DNA from: Ectopseudomonas mendocina
Lineage (GTDB): Bacteria > Pseudomonadota > Gammaproteobacteria > Pseudomonadales > Pseudomonadaceae
Assembly: GCF_016008875.1 (NCBI RefSeq)
Contig: NZ_JADTQG010000029.1
Span: 1-33,580 of the forward strand
Length of the DNA: 33,580 bases
Direction: 5' to 3'
Below the pieces are notes generated by a model. It saw only the letters and a program-made list of their open reading frames with translations, searched no databases and was not told the DNA's origin. Below are positions 19,266-28,822 of this stretch, piece after piece. The position numbers and the translations under genes were made by a program. Each line of letters begins with the position of its first letter. Position 1 is the stretch's first letter.

Positions 19266-21218
19266 ATGCCGGGATGGCTCAAACCGCTTTTCTGTTTGCT
19301 GCTGCTGAGCCTGGCGGGCGCTGCGCTGGCCAATGAGGAGGAACGCATCAGCGATTACTCCGTGAGCGTCGAAGTGCGCACCGATGGCAGCCTGCAGGTC
19401 ACCGAGCTGATCACCGTGCAGGCCGCCGGCTACCGGATCAGCCGCGGCATCTTCCGCGACTTTCCGGTGCGGATGATCAGCCGCGAGCAGTTGTTGCGCA
19501 GCGTCGGATTCAAGGTGCTGGAAGTGCAGCGCAACGGCCGGGTAGAGCCCTACCAGCTGGAGTCGCTGGGCGCCGTCGAGCGCATTCGCATCGGCTCGGC
19601 CAACCGCGAGCTGGAGCCGGGGCAGCATCGCTATCGCATCGTCTATGTCACCGATCGGCAATTGATCGAACGGCCGAGCGAGGACGAGCTGTACTGGAAC
19701 GTCACCGGCAACGACTGGCTGTTTCCCATCGACAGGGCGCGTATCAGCGTGCATCTGCCGGAAGGTGCGAAGATCCTCCAGGTCGACGGCTACACCGGGC
19801 GGCGTGGCGCGCTGGACAAGCACTTCCGGGTTGTAGCGCAGGACGACGCGCTGCTGCGGATGGAAACCACCCAGCCGCTGGATGCGCGTGAAGGGTTCAC
19901 TATTGCCGTGGCCTGGCCTGCCGGGCTGATCGAACGCCCATCGGCGTACCAGCGGCTGCTCTGGGTGCTGCAGGACAATCCCGGCCTGCCGCTGGGCGGT
20001 CTGATGCTGCTGGCGATGCTGGGCTATTTCATCTGGCAGTGGCGGCAAGTCGGACGTGACCCGGCGAAGGGTCTGATCATTCCGTTGTTCCAGGCGCCGG
20101 AAGGCTTGTCGCCAGCGGCTGCCGGGTTCGTCTGGAACCAGGGCTTCAGCGGGCGTTACGAACCGGCCAGGGCGCTCAGCGTGGCGCTGACCTCGATGGC
20201 GATCAAGCGCGCCGTACACTTGTCCGATAGTGGCGATGCCTACACCCTCAAAGCCGCCGGCAAGCCGGTGCCACCGCTGCACCCCGGTGAACGCAAGGTC
20301 TATGGCGCGCTGTTCAAAACCGCCTCCAGTCTGACCGTGGGCAGCACCTACCAGCCCCGTCTGAAGAATGCGCTGGAGGCCTTGCGCGCCAGCATCAGCG
20401 AGAACTATCACGCAGCCTGTTTCAGGCTCAACCGCAAGCAGTGGTGGCGTGGCGTGATCCTGGCGTTGCTGGGCGTGCCGCTGACCCTGCTGCCGGGGTT
20501 GAGCGGTGGCGATCTCTTCGTCGTTTGCATGATGTCGCTGTTCGTAATGGCCTTTGGTGCGGTCGGTGTCGGCGGTCTGTTCATTGGCGTGAATAGATGG
20601 CGCGCCGGGCAGTACGTGCAGATGATCGTCGGGCTGCTCTTTTCCACGACGTTCGGCGCGGTAGGGCTGCTGGTGCTGGCCATGATGGCCAGTACCGTCC
20701 CGGCACTGACGGTCTGGAGCCTGGGCCTGGTGCTGTTGTTCGCGTTGGCCTGCATCCTGTTCCGCTGGTTGCTCGAGGCGCCGACCCTGCATGGGCGCGA
20801 GTTGCTCGACAAGCTCGAAGGCTACCGCGACTACCTGCGACTGGCGGAAAGCGAGCTGATGGAGAAGGTGGCCGAGGCGCCGGCGATGAGCATCGCACTG
20901 TACGAGCAGCACCTCCCCTACGCCATGGCGCTGGGGGTCGAGCAACAGTGGAGTGCGCGCTTCGAGCAGGCCCTGGCAAGCGGCCTGGTGAGCGCGCCGC
21001 AGGGCGGCTACAAACCGGACTGGTATTCGGGGCGTAACCTGTCCAGCCCGCAGTCGTTGAGCGGCAGCCTGTCGTCGAACCTCGGTCGCGCGATGGCGAC
21101 GGCATCTGTTGCGCCGTCCAGCTCTTCTTCCTCGTCCTTTGGTAGCTCCTCCGGCGGCTCCAGCGGCGGTGGCTCGTCCGGTGGTGGCGGCGGCGGCGGT
21201 GGTGGCGGTGGCTGGTAA
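19266..21218 (+). CDS. DUF2207 membrane protein with Ser/Gly-rich tail
   Basis: Protein of 650 aa. A signal peptide (1-22, ending GAALA) leads to a periplasmic DUF2207 domain (about 24-235) containing EEERISDYSVSVEVRTDGS and SRGIFRDFPVRM. One helix near 242-258 and a cluster of membrane segments around 392-505 follow. The C-terminus is a serine stretch and then glycine repeats ending in a terminal Trp, a tail shared with other LemA-associated membrane proteins. GGAG at 19255-19258, inside the lemA end, sets the ATG at 19266. The pair forms one transcription unit. The molecular role is unknown. Confidence 0.88.
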   Translation: MPGWLKPLFCLLLLSLAGAALANEEERISDYSVSVEVRTDGSLQVTELITVQAAGYRISRGIFRDFPVRMISREQLLRSVGFKVLEVQRNGRVEPYQLESLGAVERIRIGSANRELEPGQHRYRIVYVTDRQLIERPSEDELYWNVTGNDWLFPIDRARISVHLPEGAKILQVDGYTGRRGALDKHFRVVAQDDALLRMETTQPLDAREGFTIAVAWPAGLIERPSAYQRLLWVLQDNPGLPLGGLMLLAMLGYFIWQWRQVGRDPAKGLIIPLFQAPEGLSPAAAGFVWNQGFSGRYEPARALSVALTSMAIKRAVHLSDSGDAYTLKAAGKPVPPLHPGERKVYGALFKTASSLTVGSTYQPRLKNALEALRASISENYHAACFRLNRKQWWRGVILALLGVPLTLLPGLSGGDLFVVCMMSLFVMAFGAVGVGGLFIGVNRWRAGQYVQMIVGLLFSTTFGAVGLLVLAMMASTVPALTVWSLGLVLLFALACILFRWLLEAPTLHGRELLDKLEGYRDYLRLAESELMEKVAEAPAMSIALYEQHLPYAMALGVEQQWSARFEQALASGLVSAPQGGYKPDWYSGRNLSSPQSLSGSLSSNLGRAMATASVAPSSSSSSSFGSSSGGSSGGGSSGGGGGGGGGGGW

Positions 21219-21235
21219 GAGGAGGCTGCCGATCT

Positions 21236-22123
21236 TCACCAGCCGTGGCTGACCGCCGCCACCGCGTCGTGGGCGTGCAGGCTCTCCGCGTGCACGACTT
21301 TCAGGTGGAAGGCGCTGGCCTGCGTTAGCTGGCCCAAGGCGCGGTGCAGGCGGCGCGCGGCGTCTTCGCAGAACATCAGGTTCTGCCCGTTGGCCAGGGC
21401 GAAAGCCTGTTCATCGGCGCGTTTCACCGCTGTTTGCACCGGCGTGCCGAGGGCCTGTTCGGCGCTGTCGATCAGCGCCAGCACGGGCAACTCGACGCAG
21501 CCCGGCGCCAGACGCAGCTGCAGGGTCGCGGTGCTGCGCTGGCTGTGCGGTGTGGCGACGATGCCCTGGGTCGAGCCGAGCCAGTCGAGTGCCTCCAGAT
21601 AATCCAGCGGCTCCTGGGCGAAGGTCTCGGCGAAACGCTGCTGGATCAGCTGCCGGGCCAGCGCCGCCGAGCAGGGGCAGGTGGACGAGTAGCCGACCTC
21701 GACCTGCAGTTCGATATTCACCCTGCGGCCGTCCTGCCTGGCGCGCAATTCGAAAGGGTAGGCCTTCCAGCCGGCGAGCGGGCTGACCAGCGCCGGACGT
21801 TCGAGCGCCACCTCGCCACGCAGGGTCAGCGTGGCGCTGTCGGCCAGTGTCTGATGACTGCTCAGGCAATCATCCAGCACCTGCAGCACGGCAGCCACGT
21901 CCAGTTCCCGATGCGCCAGGCGCTGCGCCGCCAGGTACAGGCGCGACATATGAATGCCGCGCGCGCCGGCATCGTCGAGGCTGACACCGATATCGACGCT
22001 GGCGGTCACCGCCGCGCCCGCCAGACGAATGGGCAGGGCGATGCCGGTCATGCCGACCCAGTCCAGCGGCAGATCATGGTGAGTGGCTTGGGCGGCTATA
22101 TCCGGCAGAGGCTTTTCGTTCAT
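21236..22123 (-). CDS. folE2: GTP cyclohydrolase FolE2 (type IB)
   Basis: Enzyme of 295 aa that converts GTP to dihydroneopterin triphosphate, the first step of folate synthesis, as a replacement for zinc-dependent FolE. Seen here are GIHMSRLYLA (57-66), the catalytic-cysteine region GYSSTCPCSAAL (C149, C151), H193 in TPHSQRS, FCEDAARRLH (E253), and VHAESLHAHDAV with H278, E280 and H283. FolE2 can use metals other than zinc, and in many bacteria its gene is repressed by Zur. A Zur-like box lies 32 bases upstream, shared with the divergent dksA2 gene. Confidence 0.95.
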   Translation of the reverse strand: MNEKPLPDIAAQATHHDLPLDWVGMTGIALPIRLAGAAVTASVDIGVSLDDAGARGIHMSRLYLAAQRLAHRELDVAAVLQVLDDCLSSHQTLADSATLTLRGEVALERPALVSPLAGWKAYPFELRARQDGRRVNIELQVEVGYSSTCPCSAALARQLIQQRFAETFAQEPLDYLEALDWLGSTQGIVATPHSQRSTATLQLRLAPGCVELPVLALIDSAEQALGTPVQTAVKRADEQAFALANGQNLMFCEDAARRLHRALGQLTQASAFHLKVVHAESLHAHDAVAAVSHGW

Positions 22124-22154
22124 CGCAAATCCATGGGTTGCTGTCAGCGTTTAA

Positions 22155-22169
22155 TGTTATGTTATAACA
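22155..22169. promoter_or_regulatory. Zur-type operator between folE2 and dksA2
   Basis: TGTTAT-GTT-ATAACA matches the gammaproteobacterial Zur pattern TGTTATA-N-TATAACA in the 12 outer positions, with 6-base arms spaced by 3. It lies in the 71-base AT-rich divergent promoter region and could control both directions. Gene content on both sides (zinc-independent enzymes, metallochaperone) supports zinc regulation. The zur gene itself is not in the window. Confidence 0.8.
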
Positions 22170-22194
22170 ATTAAAACAAACCAGCCGATTTGCC

Positions 22195-22617
22195 ATGATC
22201 CTGACCCTGCCCACCGAAGCCGAACTGCTGGCCCAGCCAGCGGATGACTACATGAATGATGCCCAGCAGCGATTCTTCCGCGAGTTGCTGCTGGTCCAGC
22301 GTGCCGAGTTGCAGACGCGCATCGACGAAGAATTCACCGAGCTGCGCCAGCCCGACACCAGCAGCGACGTGGCCGACATCGGCGCCGCCGAGGAGCAACG
22401 GCAGTGGCAGCTGCGCCTGCTGGAGCGGGAAAAGAAGCTGCTGGACAAGATCGACCAGGCGCTCGAACGCCTGGCGCGAGGCGAATACGGCTGGTGTGCC
22501 GAAACCGGCGAACCCATCGGCCTCAAGCGCCTCTTGCTGCGCCCCACCGCGACCCTGTGCATCGAAGCCAAGGAGCGCCAGGAGCAGCGTGAAAAACATC
22601 AGCGTGACCGTGACTGA
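22195..22617 (+). CDS. dksA2: DksA2, zinc-independent DksA paralogue
   Basis: RNA-polymerase secondary-channel protein of 140 aa that works with ppGpp to control rRNA and biosynthetic promoters. The coiled coil spans about 25-95 and carries acidic tip residues D58 and D61. Canonical DksA holds zinc with four cysteines; here the equivalent positions read C101, T104, C122 and A125. This is the CxxT...CxxA signature of P. aeruginosa DksA2, which folds without zinc. It therefore replaces DksA under zinc starvation. It is first in a probable operon with the COG0523 gene 15 bases downstream and lies beside a Zur-like box. Confidence 0.94.
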   Translation: MILTLPTEAELLAQPADDYMNDAQQRFFRELLLVQRAELQTRIDEEFTELRQPDTSSDVADIGAAEEQRQWQLRLLEREKKLLDKIDQALERLARGEYGWCAETGEPIGLKRLLLRPTATLCIEAKERQEQREKHQRDRD

Positions 22618-22632
22618 AACGAGGAACACTCC

Positions 22633-23837
<1,205 letters not shown>

Positions 23838-23838
<1 letters not shown>

Positions 23839-24482
23839 TGTTCGCCCTGCAGTTGCCGAACGTCGCCCGGCAGGTGCTGGGCGAGGATATCCAGGTGCTT
23901 GGCGACGTGCTGCACGACGGCGTCAATCTGGCCGTCTGGCAGCGCCGCCTGCCGGCGCAGATCGCCGACTTCGCCGAAGCGCTGCTGGCCCAGGGCGAGC
24001 CGCTGGCGCAATCCATTACCCTGGAGCTGCCGCGTGCGGACAGCGAGCCGAACCTCGACGGCCTGGTCGCGCAGTACGCCGACCTGCCCGGCCAGGCGGC
24101 CTTTCTCGCCGACGTGGGCTGGCTGGTGCGCGCCTACGCCTGCCTACTCGACGCCCAGCGCATCGGCTTGCGTCTGCGTGCGCTGGACAAAGCCATGTGC
24201 CCGCGCTTTCACGTCGACCACGTGCCGCTGCGGCTGATCACCAGCTATGCCGGCGTCGGCAGCGACTGGCTGGAAGAGGGCGCCATGCCGCGCAGCGCGC
24301 TTGGTCAGCCGGGTGCAGAGCCGCAGAACGAGGCGTTGATCCAACGCCTGGACACCGGGCATGTGGCGCTGGCCAAGGGCGAAAAATGGCAGGGCAACGA
24401 GGGGCGCGGGCTGATCCACCGCTCTCCGCAGCCGCCTGCCGGACAGCGGCGTTTGCTGCTGACACTGGACTGGCTGGCCTGA
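23838..24482 (+). CDS. DUF1826 protein of the zinc-starvation cluster
   Basis: Protein of 214 aa, translationally coupled to zigA through a TGATG overlap. It contains the conserved CPRFHVDHVPLRLITSYAGV stretch and a VALAKGEKWQGNEGRGLIHR region near the C-terminus, marks of DUF1826. The H-x-D of FHVDH and a later His resemble a facial-triad metal site, so an oxygenase-like fold is possible but unproven. The gene order dksA2-zigA-DUF1826 matches my memory of P. aeruginosa. It probably shares Zur control. Confidence 0.85.
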
Positions 24483-24573
24483 CATCGCCGTAAGCTGCGC
24501 GGCAAACATGTCATGGAAGCCGTACCCCGGGGCGCGATGCTGTTCACTTAAGGCGATAGGCGCTTGGCTCGCT

Positions 24574-24591
24574 TCTCCCATTTATGGGAGA
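24574..24591. repeat. Short dispersed-type palindrome
   Basis: TCTCCCAT-TT-ATGGGAGA sits in the motif CTCGCTTCTCCCATTTATGG, a dispersed intergenic palindrome I have seen in many pseudomonads. It is followed by GGGGCTGGGGGAGAGGG. No other copy is seen in this window. Confidence 0.4.
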
Positions 24592-24631
24592 GGGGCTGGG
24601 GGAGAGGGCCTGCTGCTGCCAGGAATGACGG

Positions 24632-24665
24632 AAAAAAATAGGCCGGAGCGACTGCTCCGGCCTTA
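24632..24665 (-). terminator. Terminator of the small secreted protein gene
   Basis: AGGCCGGAGC (24640-24649) pairs with GCTCCGGCCT (24654-24663) around a 4-base loop. Read on the minus strand the hairpin is followed by a run of seven T (24632-24638). The gap 24483-24758 otherwise holds only the palindrome at 24574. Confidence 0.85.
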
Positions 24666-24758
24666 AGCACCAAGAGATCATGCCGACGCGTGACTCGGGC
24701 ATGAGGGTTACGTGAGGTACCCGCAGTCATTAGGCGCTTGTTGGATGACACTTTGATG

Positions 24759-25109
24759 TCAGGGCTTGATCCACTTGCCCTGGTATTGGCTGGTGCAGGC
24801 CGGCTCCAGATACAGCGCGTCGCTGGCCACGCCGTAGTAATGGATGTCCTGCTGGTACAGGTCGCTGCCGGCGCGCGCGTTCTGGCAAATGCCGTAGGCA
24901 CCCTGCGGGCACTGCTCGACGAATTCCACCTCGACCGTCTGCCCCTGCAATTGCGGCTGGCAGAAGCCGTCACGGAACAGCGCGGCGGGAATATTGCGGT
25001 TTTCCTGGCAGACCTTCACGTCCAGGCGCTCGGCCTGGCTATGCACCACGCAGGCTTCGGCCAGGGCCAGGCTTGGCAGCAGAGAGAACAGCAACAGCCA
25101 TGCACGCAT
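24759..25109 (-). CDS. Small secreted cysteine-rich protein, function unknown
   Basis: Protein of 116 aa with a clear signal peptide (MRAWLLLFSLLPSLALA). The mature part has seven cysteines (EACVVHS, VKVCQEN, DGFCQPQ, VEQCPQG, YGICQNA and others), suggesting disulfides in the periplasm. I do not recognise a characterised family; similar pseudomonad proteins are often given vague oxidoreductase names without support. It is divergent from the second COG0523 gene, 95 bases apart, and near the zinc cluster, so a metal-related role is possible but not shown. The frame extends upstream but the signal peptide fixes the start at 25109. Confidence 0.75.
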   Translation of the reverse strand: MRAWLLLFSLLPSLALAEACVVHSQAERLDVKVCQENRNIPAALFRDGFCQPQLQGQTVEVEFVEQCPQGAYGICQNARAGSDLYQQDIHYYGVASDALYLEPACTSQYQGKWIKP

Positions 25110-25204
25110 CGTTTCGACTCCCGAAAATCTGCCGGCGAATCTACCATGCTGCTTCCTTGCAGTCTGTGCTGGCACTTGCCCGGCGAACCACCGACGATAG
25201 ATTC

Positions 25205-26182
25205 ATGCTCAGTCAAATCCCTACTCATCTCATCGGCGGCCCGCTGGGTGCCGGCAAGACCAGCCTGATCCGTCATCTGTTGGCGCAGAAACCGGCGGGT
25301 GAGCGCTGGGCGGTGCTGATCAACGAGTTCGGCCAAATCGGCCTGGACGCCGCCCTGCTGGAGCACGATGACGATGGCATCGTCCTGACCGAGGTGGCCG
25401 GCGGTTGCCTGTGCTGCGTCAACGGCGCGCCATTTCAGGTCGGCCTTGGCCGCCTGCTGCGCAAGGCCAGGCCAGATCGCCTGCTGATCGAGCCGTCCGG
25501 CCTGGGCCATCCGGCGCAGTTGCTGGCGCAACTGAGTCAGCCGCCCTGGGTTGGCGTGCTGGCCGTGCAGCCGGCGCTGCTGGTGCTGGACGCCGCCACG
25601 CTGGCGGCAGGCCAACCGCTGCCGGCCGCGCAGCGTCAGGCGCTGGGCGAGGCCGGGCTGTTGTTGTTGAACAAGAGCGCTGGGCTGGATGAGCCGAGTC
25701 GTGCGCGAATTGCCGCGAACCTGCCGCCGCTTCCGCTGCACTGGACTGAACAGGGTCGGCTCGACCTGGCCTTGCTGCCGGGGGTGACAGCGCAGGCCTC
25801 GCCGGCTCCGGTGGAGGTCGAGTTACCCACAGCTGCACCGGCCCTGACGCAGATCTGGCGCAACGCCGCCGAGCCGATCTGCCAGGTACAGGCTCAGTCC
25901 TACGGTTGGAGCATCGGATGGCGTTGGCATCCCGAGCAGGCTTTCGACCTCGCGCAGGTCTCGCAATGGTTGCGGACACTGAGCTGGCGCCGGGCCAAGG
26001 CGGTGCTGCACGGTGCCGATGGCTGGCGCTCGCTGAATGCCTTGCAGACGCAGGCGCAACCCGACTGGAGCGCCAGCGAATGGCGCAAGGATTCGCGGCT
26101 GGAGCTGATCTTCGATCAGGCGCAGGACGTCGAAGCGCTCAGTGCCTCGTTCGCCGCCTGCCGAATCGCTGCGACTGACTGA
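25205..26182 (+). CDS. Second COG0523 GTPase (CobW/YjiA-like)
   Basis: G3E GTPase of 325 aa, shorter than and distant from zigA. It has Walker A GGPLGAGKTS (11-20), CxCC as C68-L-C70-C71 in AGGCLCCVNG, EPSG (96-99) and NKSA in place of a standard NKxD. The C-terminal CobW domain is short, with QSYGWSIGWRW. It is likely a metallochaperone or GTP-dependent metal regulator; the metal is not clear. No Zur-like box is visible in the 95 bases before it, so regulation may differ from zigA. The alpha/beta hydrolase gene follows after 36 bases. Confidence 0.88.
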   Translation: MLSQIPTHLIGGPLGAGKTSLIRHLLAQKPAGERWAVLINEFGQIGLDAALLEHDDDGIVLTEVAGGCLCCVNGAPFQVGLGRLLRKARPDRLLIEPSGLGHPAQLLAQLSQPPWVGVLAVQPALLVLDAATLAAGQPLPAAQRQALGEAGLLLLNKSAGLDEPSRARIAANLPPLPLHWTEQGRLDLALLPGVTAQASPAPVEVELPTAAPALTQIWRNAAEPICQVQAQSYGWSIGWRWHPEQAFDLAQVSQWLRTLSWRRAKAVLHGADGWRSLNALQTQAQPDWSASEWRKDSRLELIFDQAQDVEALSASFAACRIAATD

Positions 26183-26218
26183 TACACTCGCCGGCGTTCG
26201 TCGCTGTGGATAACTTTC

Positions 26219-27097
26219 ATGCAACTGCTGCCCTGGTCTCATGACACTTCTGCCGGTTTCACCCTGCGCGGCTGGCATACGCCGCCATCAGGCAAACCGC
26301 TGCTGCACTTTCTGCACGGCAACGGCTACTGCGGGCGCGTCTACACGCCGATGCTGGCGCTGTTGGCCAAGCACTTCGACCTCTGGCTGTGCGACGTGCA
26401 GGGCCATGGCGACAGCGATCACGCTGGCCGTTTCCATGGCTGGAACCGCAGCGCCGAGCTGGCGGTAGAGGCGTTCGAGGCATTGCGCGCGCCGTTCGGC
26501 GATGTGCCGCGCTTCGCCCTCGGCCACAGCTTTGGCGGCGTGCTGAGCAGTTTGATCCTGGCGCGTCATCCCGAGCTTTTCCGGCGCGCGGTGCTGCTCG
26601 ATCCGGTACTGTTCAGCCCGGCAATGATCGGCGTGATGGCGTTGTGCGACGTAGTCGGCCTGGCGCAGCGCACCGGCATGGCGAAGAAGGCGCACAAGCG
26701 CCGCCGGCAGTGGTCGGATCGCGCCAGTGCGCATGCTGCACTGCATGGCCGCGGCATGTTCCGCGGCTGGGACGAGGCAGCGTTCGATGCCTATGTCGAG
26801 CATGCGTTGAAAGACGTGGCCGGTGGTGTCGAACTCAAGTGCCGGCCGAGCCGCGAAGCGGAGATTTTCGGCTCCTATCCGCGTCGCCTGTGGCCATCGC
26901 TGGCCAAGGTGAAGACGCCGACCGAAGTGATCCATGGTGCCAGCACCTACCCGTTCGTGGCGCGATCAGTCGCGCGCTGGTGTGCGAGCAACGCCCACGT
27001 GCGCAGCCAGGTGGTGCCGGGCGGGCATTGCTTCATGCAGGAGCAGCCGGCGGACAGCGCCGAGCGGGTGGCCGATTTCCTGCTGCAGCGGGGCTGA
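26219..27097 (+). CDS. Alpha/beta hydrolase
   Basis: Serine hydrolase of 292 aa with the alpha/beta fold: oxyanion-hole motif HGNG (33-36), nucleophile elbow GHSFGG with S104, and a C-terminal VPGGHCFMQEQP supplying the catalytic His. No signal peptide, so cytoplasmic. Substrate unknown; esters or lactones are plausible. It may be cotranscribed with the COG0523 gene (36-base gap). It is convergent with the DUF3301 gene. Confidence 0.85.
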   Translation: MQLLPWSHDTSAGFTLRGWHTPPSGKPLLHFLHGNGYCGRVYTPMLALLAKHFDLWLCDVQGHGDSDHAGRFHGWNRSAELAVEAFEALRAPFGDVPRFALGHSFGGVLSSLILARHPELFRRAVLLDPVLFSPAMIGVMALCDVVGLAQRTGMAKKAHKRRRQWSDRASAHAALHGRGMFRGWDEAAFDAYVEHALKDVAGGVELKCRPSREAEIFGSYPRRLWPSLAKVKTPTEVIHGASTYPFVARSVARWCASNAHVRSQVVPGGHCFMQEQPADSAERVADFLLQRG

Positions 27098-27109
27098 GTC
27101 GGGCGGGCG

Positions 27110-27505
27110 CTACTGCGCCTTGCGCCGCCAGTCTTCCAGTTGAATGACGTTGCCCGGGTGCTGCACCGCAACCGGCTCGGGTTGCGGTTCCAGCACCGGG
27201 TGAGGCTCCAGTTCGATGCGCCCGAGATGCGCGCCGAACATGCTGATATTCCCGCGCAGGCGCTGCTCACCAGTGACGGTAAATTCGAAGTCATACAGCC
27301 GCGCCAGGCGCCGATGCCCCTTGCTGTCACGCTGGATGGCCAGGCGGCGCAACGCCACGGCGCCATCGAGCAGTTCCACATCGAGCTTGGCGCAGTGCTG
27401 CTTGGCCAGCGCCAGCGCCCGCTCGCGGATACCGTGACCGCGCCATAGCCAGGCGCAGACGGCGGCGAACAGCATCAGCAGGAAGACATCGAACAGGTTG
27501 ATCAT
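27110..27505 (-). CDS. DUF3301 membrane-anchored protein
   Basis: Protein of 131 aa with one N-terminal membrane helix (about 4-21, DVFLLMLFAAVCAWLW) then a soluble domain with LALAKQHCAKLDVELLDGAV and RLYDFEFTVTGEQRLRG, which I recognise as DUF3301. The C-terminus is Pro/Glu-rich and ends in HPGNVIQLEDWRRKAQ. Function unknown. Divergent from the zinc-ribbon gene. Confidence 0.85.
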   Translation of the reverse strand: MINLFDVFLLMLFAAVCAWLWRGHGIRERALALAKQHCAKLDVELLDGAVALRRLAIQRDSKGHRRLARLYDFEFTVTGEQRLRGNISMFGAHLGRIELEPHPVLEPQPEPVAVQHPGNVIQLEDWRRKAQ

Positions 27506-27626
27506 GACGACTCCGGATCAGGGAGACAGAGCTTAGCCTATCTGCTGCCCAGTTCTCAGCATCCAGCTTGCCCTTGCGTCGGCTGTGCATTAGCGTTCGC
27601 GCACTTCACAGGAAAAGGACGTCACC

Positions 27627-28166
27627 ATGCATTGCCCCGCCTGCCGGACCAGTCGCCTGCAACCGGCGAAACTCGAAGATGGCCTGCTCGCCCACGGTTG
27701 CCCGCAGTGCTCGGGCACGTTGGTCAGCCTGCTGCATTACCGCGACTGGGCCGAGCGCCAGCCGGCAGAGGAAACGCCAGCGGCGCTGGCCGCTGAAGCG
27801 GAAACCGAGGTGGGTGAAACCAGCCATGCGTTGAGCTGCCCCAAGTGCGCCAAGCTGATGAGCAAGTTCCAGATCAGCGGCACCCGCGCCAATCGTCTGG
27901 ATTTGTGCGGCACCTGCGACGAAGCCTGGCTGGACAGCGGCGAATGGCAACTGCTCAAGGCCCTGGAGCTAAGCCAGCGCATGCCGGCGATCTTCACCGA
28001 CGCCTGGCAGCGCCAGGTGCGCCAGGAGGCCAGCGAACAGGCACGCCGCGAGCGCTTCAGCCGCATTGCCGGCGAGGACGCCATCGCCCGTGCCGACGAA
28101 ATCCGCGTCTGGCTCAAGGATCATCCACAGCGGCGCGAACTGCTGTTCTATATCGGTCACGACTGA
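27627..28166 (+). CDS. Zinc-ribbon (TFIIB-type zinc finger) protein
   Basis: Soluble protein of 179 aa with two zinc-ribbon modules. The first has C3-x2-C6 with CPQC near residue 25. The second has SCPKC near residue 70 with LCGTCDEAWLDSGEW, the zf-TFIIB pattern. A charged helical C-terminus follows. It may bind zinc as a structural element or act in protein or nucleic-acid contact; no specific function is known. An AGGAAAAGG stretch upstream supports the start at 27627. Convergent with the thioesterase gene. Confidence 0.82.
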   Translation: MHCPACRTSRLQPAKLEDGLLAHGCPQCSGTLVSLLHYRDWAERQPAEETPAALAAEAETEVGETSHALSCPKCAKLMSKFQISGTRANRLDLCGTCDEAWLDSGEWQLLKALELSQRMPAIFTDAWQRQVRQEASEQARRERFSRIAGEDAIARADEIRVWLKDHPQRRELLFYIGHD

Positions 28167-28240
28167 GGAACGCACGCACCACGGAGGGCGGGTGCTACCC
28201 GCCGGATGTACCCGCGACGGGTCGCTTGCGCGCTACATCA

Positions 28241-28738
28241 TCAGGCGTGGAGCTGGTTCTTCTCCTCTGCCAGCGCCTGGTAGCGCTGCTGCAGCTCTTC
28301 GCGAATCTGCCGGCGTTGCTTGGCCTGGCGCTGGCGACGCAGGCCGTCGGGGGTGTCCGGGTGCAGTTCCGGAATCGGCGCCGGGCGGCCCTGGCCATCG
28401 ACCGCGACCATGGTGAAGAAGCAGCTGTTGGTGTGGCGCACCGAGCGTTCGCGGATGTTTTCGGTAATTACCTTGATGCCGATCTCCATCGAAGTGCGCC
28501 CGGTGTGATTGACCGAGGCGAGGAAGGTAACCATTTCGCCGACATGCACCGGCTCGCGGAACATCACCTGGTCGACCGATAGGGTCACCACGTAGCGCCC
28601 CGCGTAGCGGCTGGCGCAGGCGTAGGCCACCTCGTCCATGTACTTGAGCAGGGTGCCGCCGTGCACATTGCCGGAGAAGTTGGCCATGTCCGGTGTCATC
28701 AGTACGGTCATCGTCAGTTGTGCGGTTCCGGCTTCCAT
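28241..28738 (-). CDS. Acyl-CoA thioesterase, hotdog fold
   Basis: Enzyme of 165 aa that hydrolyses acyl-CoA thioesters. The hotdog motif reads N24-x-H26-G-G-TLLKYMDE (D35, E36), followed by VDQVMFREPVHVGE, typical of the YciA/cytosolic acyl-CoA thioesterase group. The C-terminal 35 residues are a charged, Arg/Gln-rich helix. GGAG (28744-28747) spaced 5 bases favours the ATG at 28738 over the GTG six bases upstream. Confidence 0.9.
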   Translation of the reverse strand: MEAGTAQLTMTVLMTPDMANFSGNVHGGTLLKYMDEVAYACASRYAGRYVVTLSVDQVMFREPVHVGEMVTFLASVNHTGRTSMEIGIKVITENIRERSVRHTNSCFFTMVAVDGQGRPAPIPELHPDTPDGLRRQRQAKQRRQIREELQQRYQALAEEKNQLHA

Positions 28739-28822
28739 GGTCACTCCGAAATTGGGAGGCTGTGCGCTGCCGTGCTGTGCGTCGCGCGGCTACTATGAGT
28801 TTTTGCTTGGTTAGGATGCCAG

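Noticed and set aside
19080..21239. 719-aa minus-strand ORF
   Set aside because: Antisense to the LemA/DUF2207 genes; no domain, and the plus-strand genes have ribosome sites, a signal peptide and family motifs.
25110..25204. Possible Zur box before the second COG0523 gene
   Set aside because: No TGTTAT/ATAACA-like arms found in this 95-base gap.
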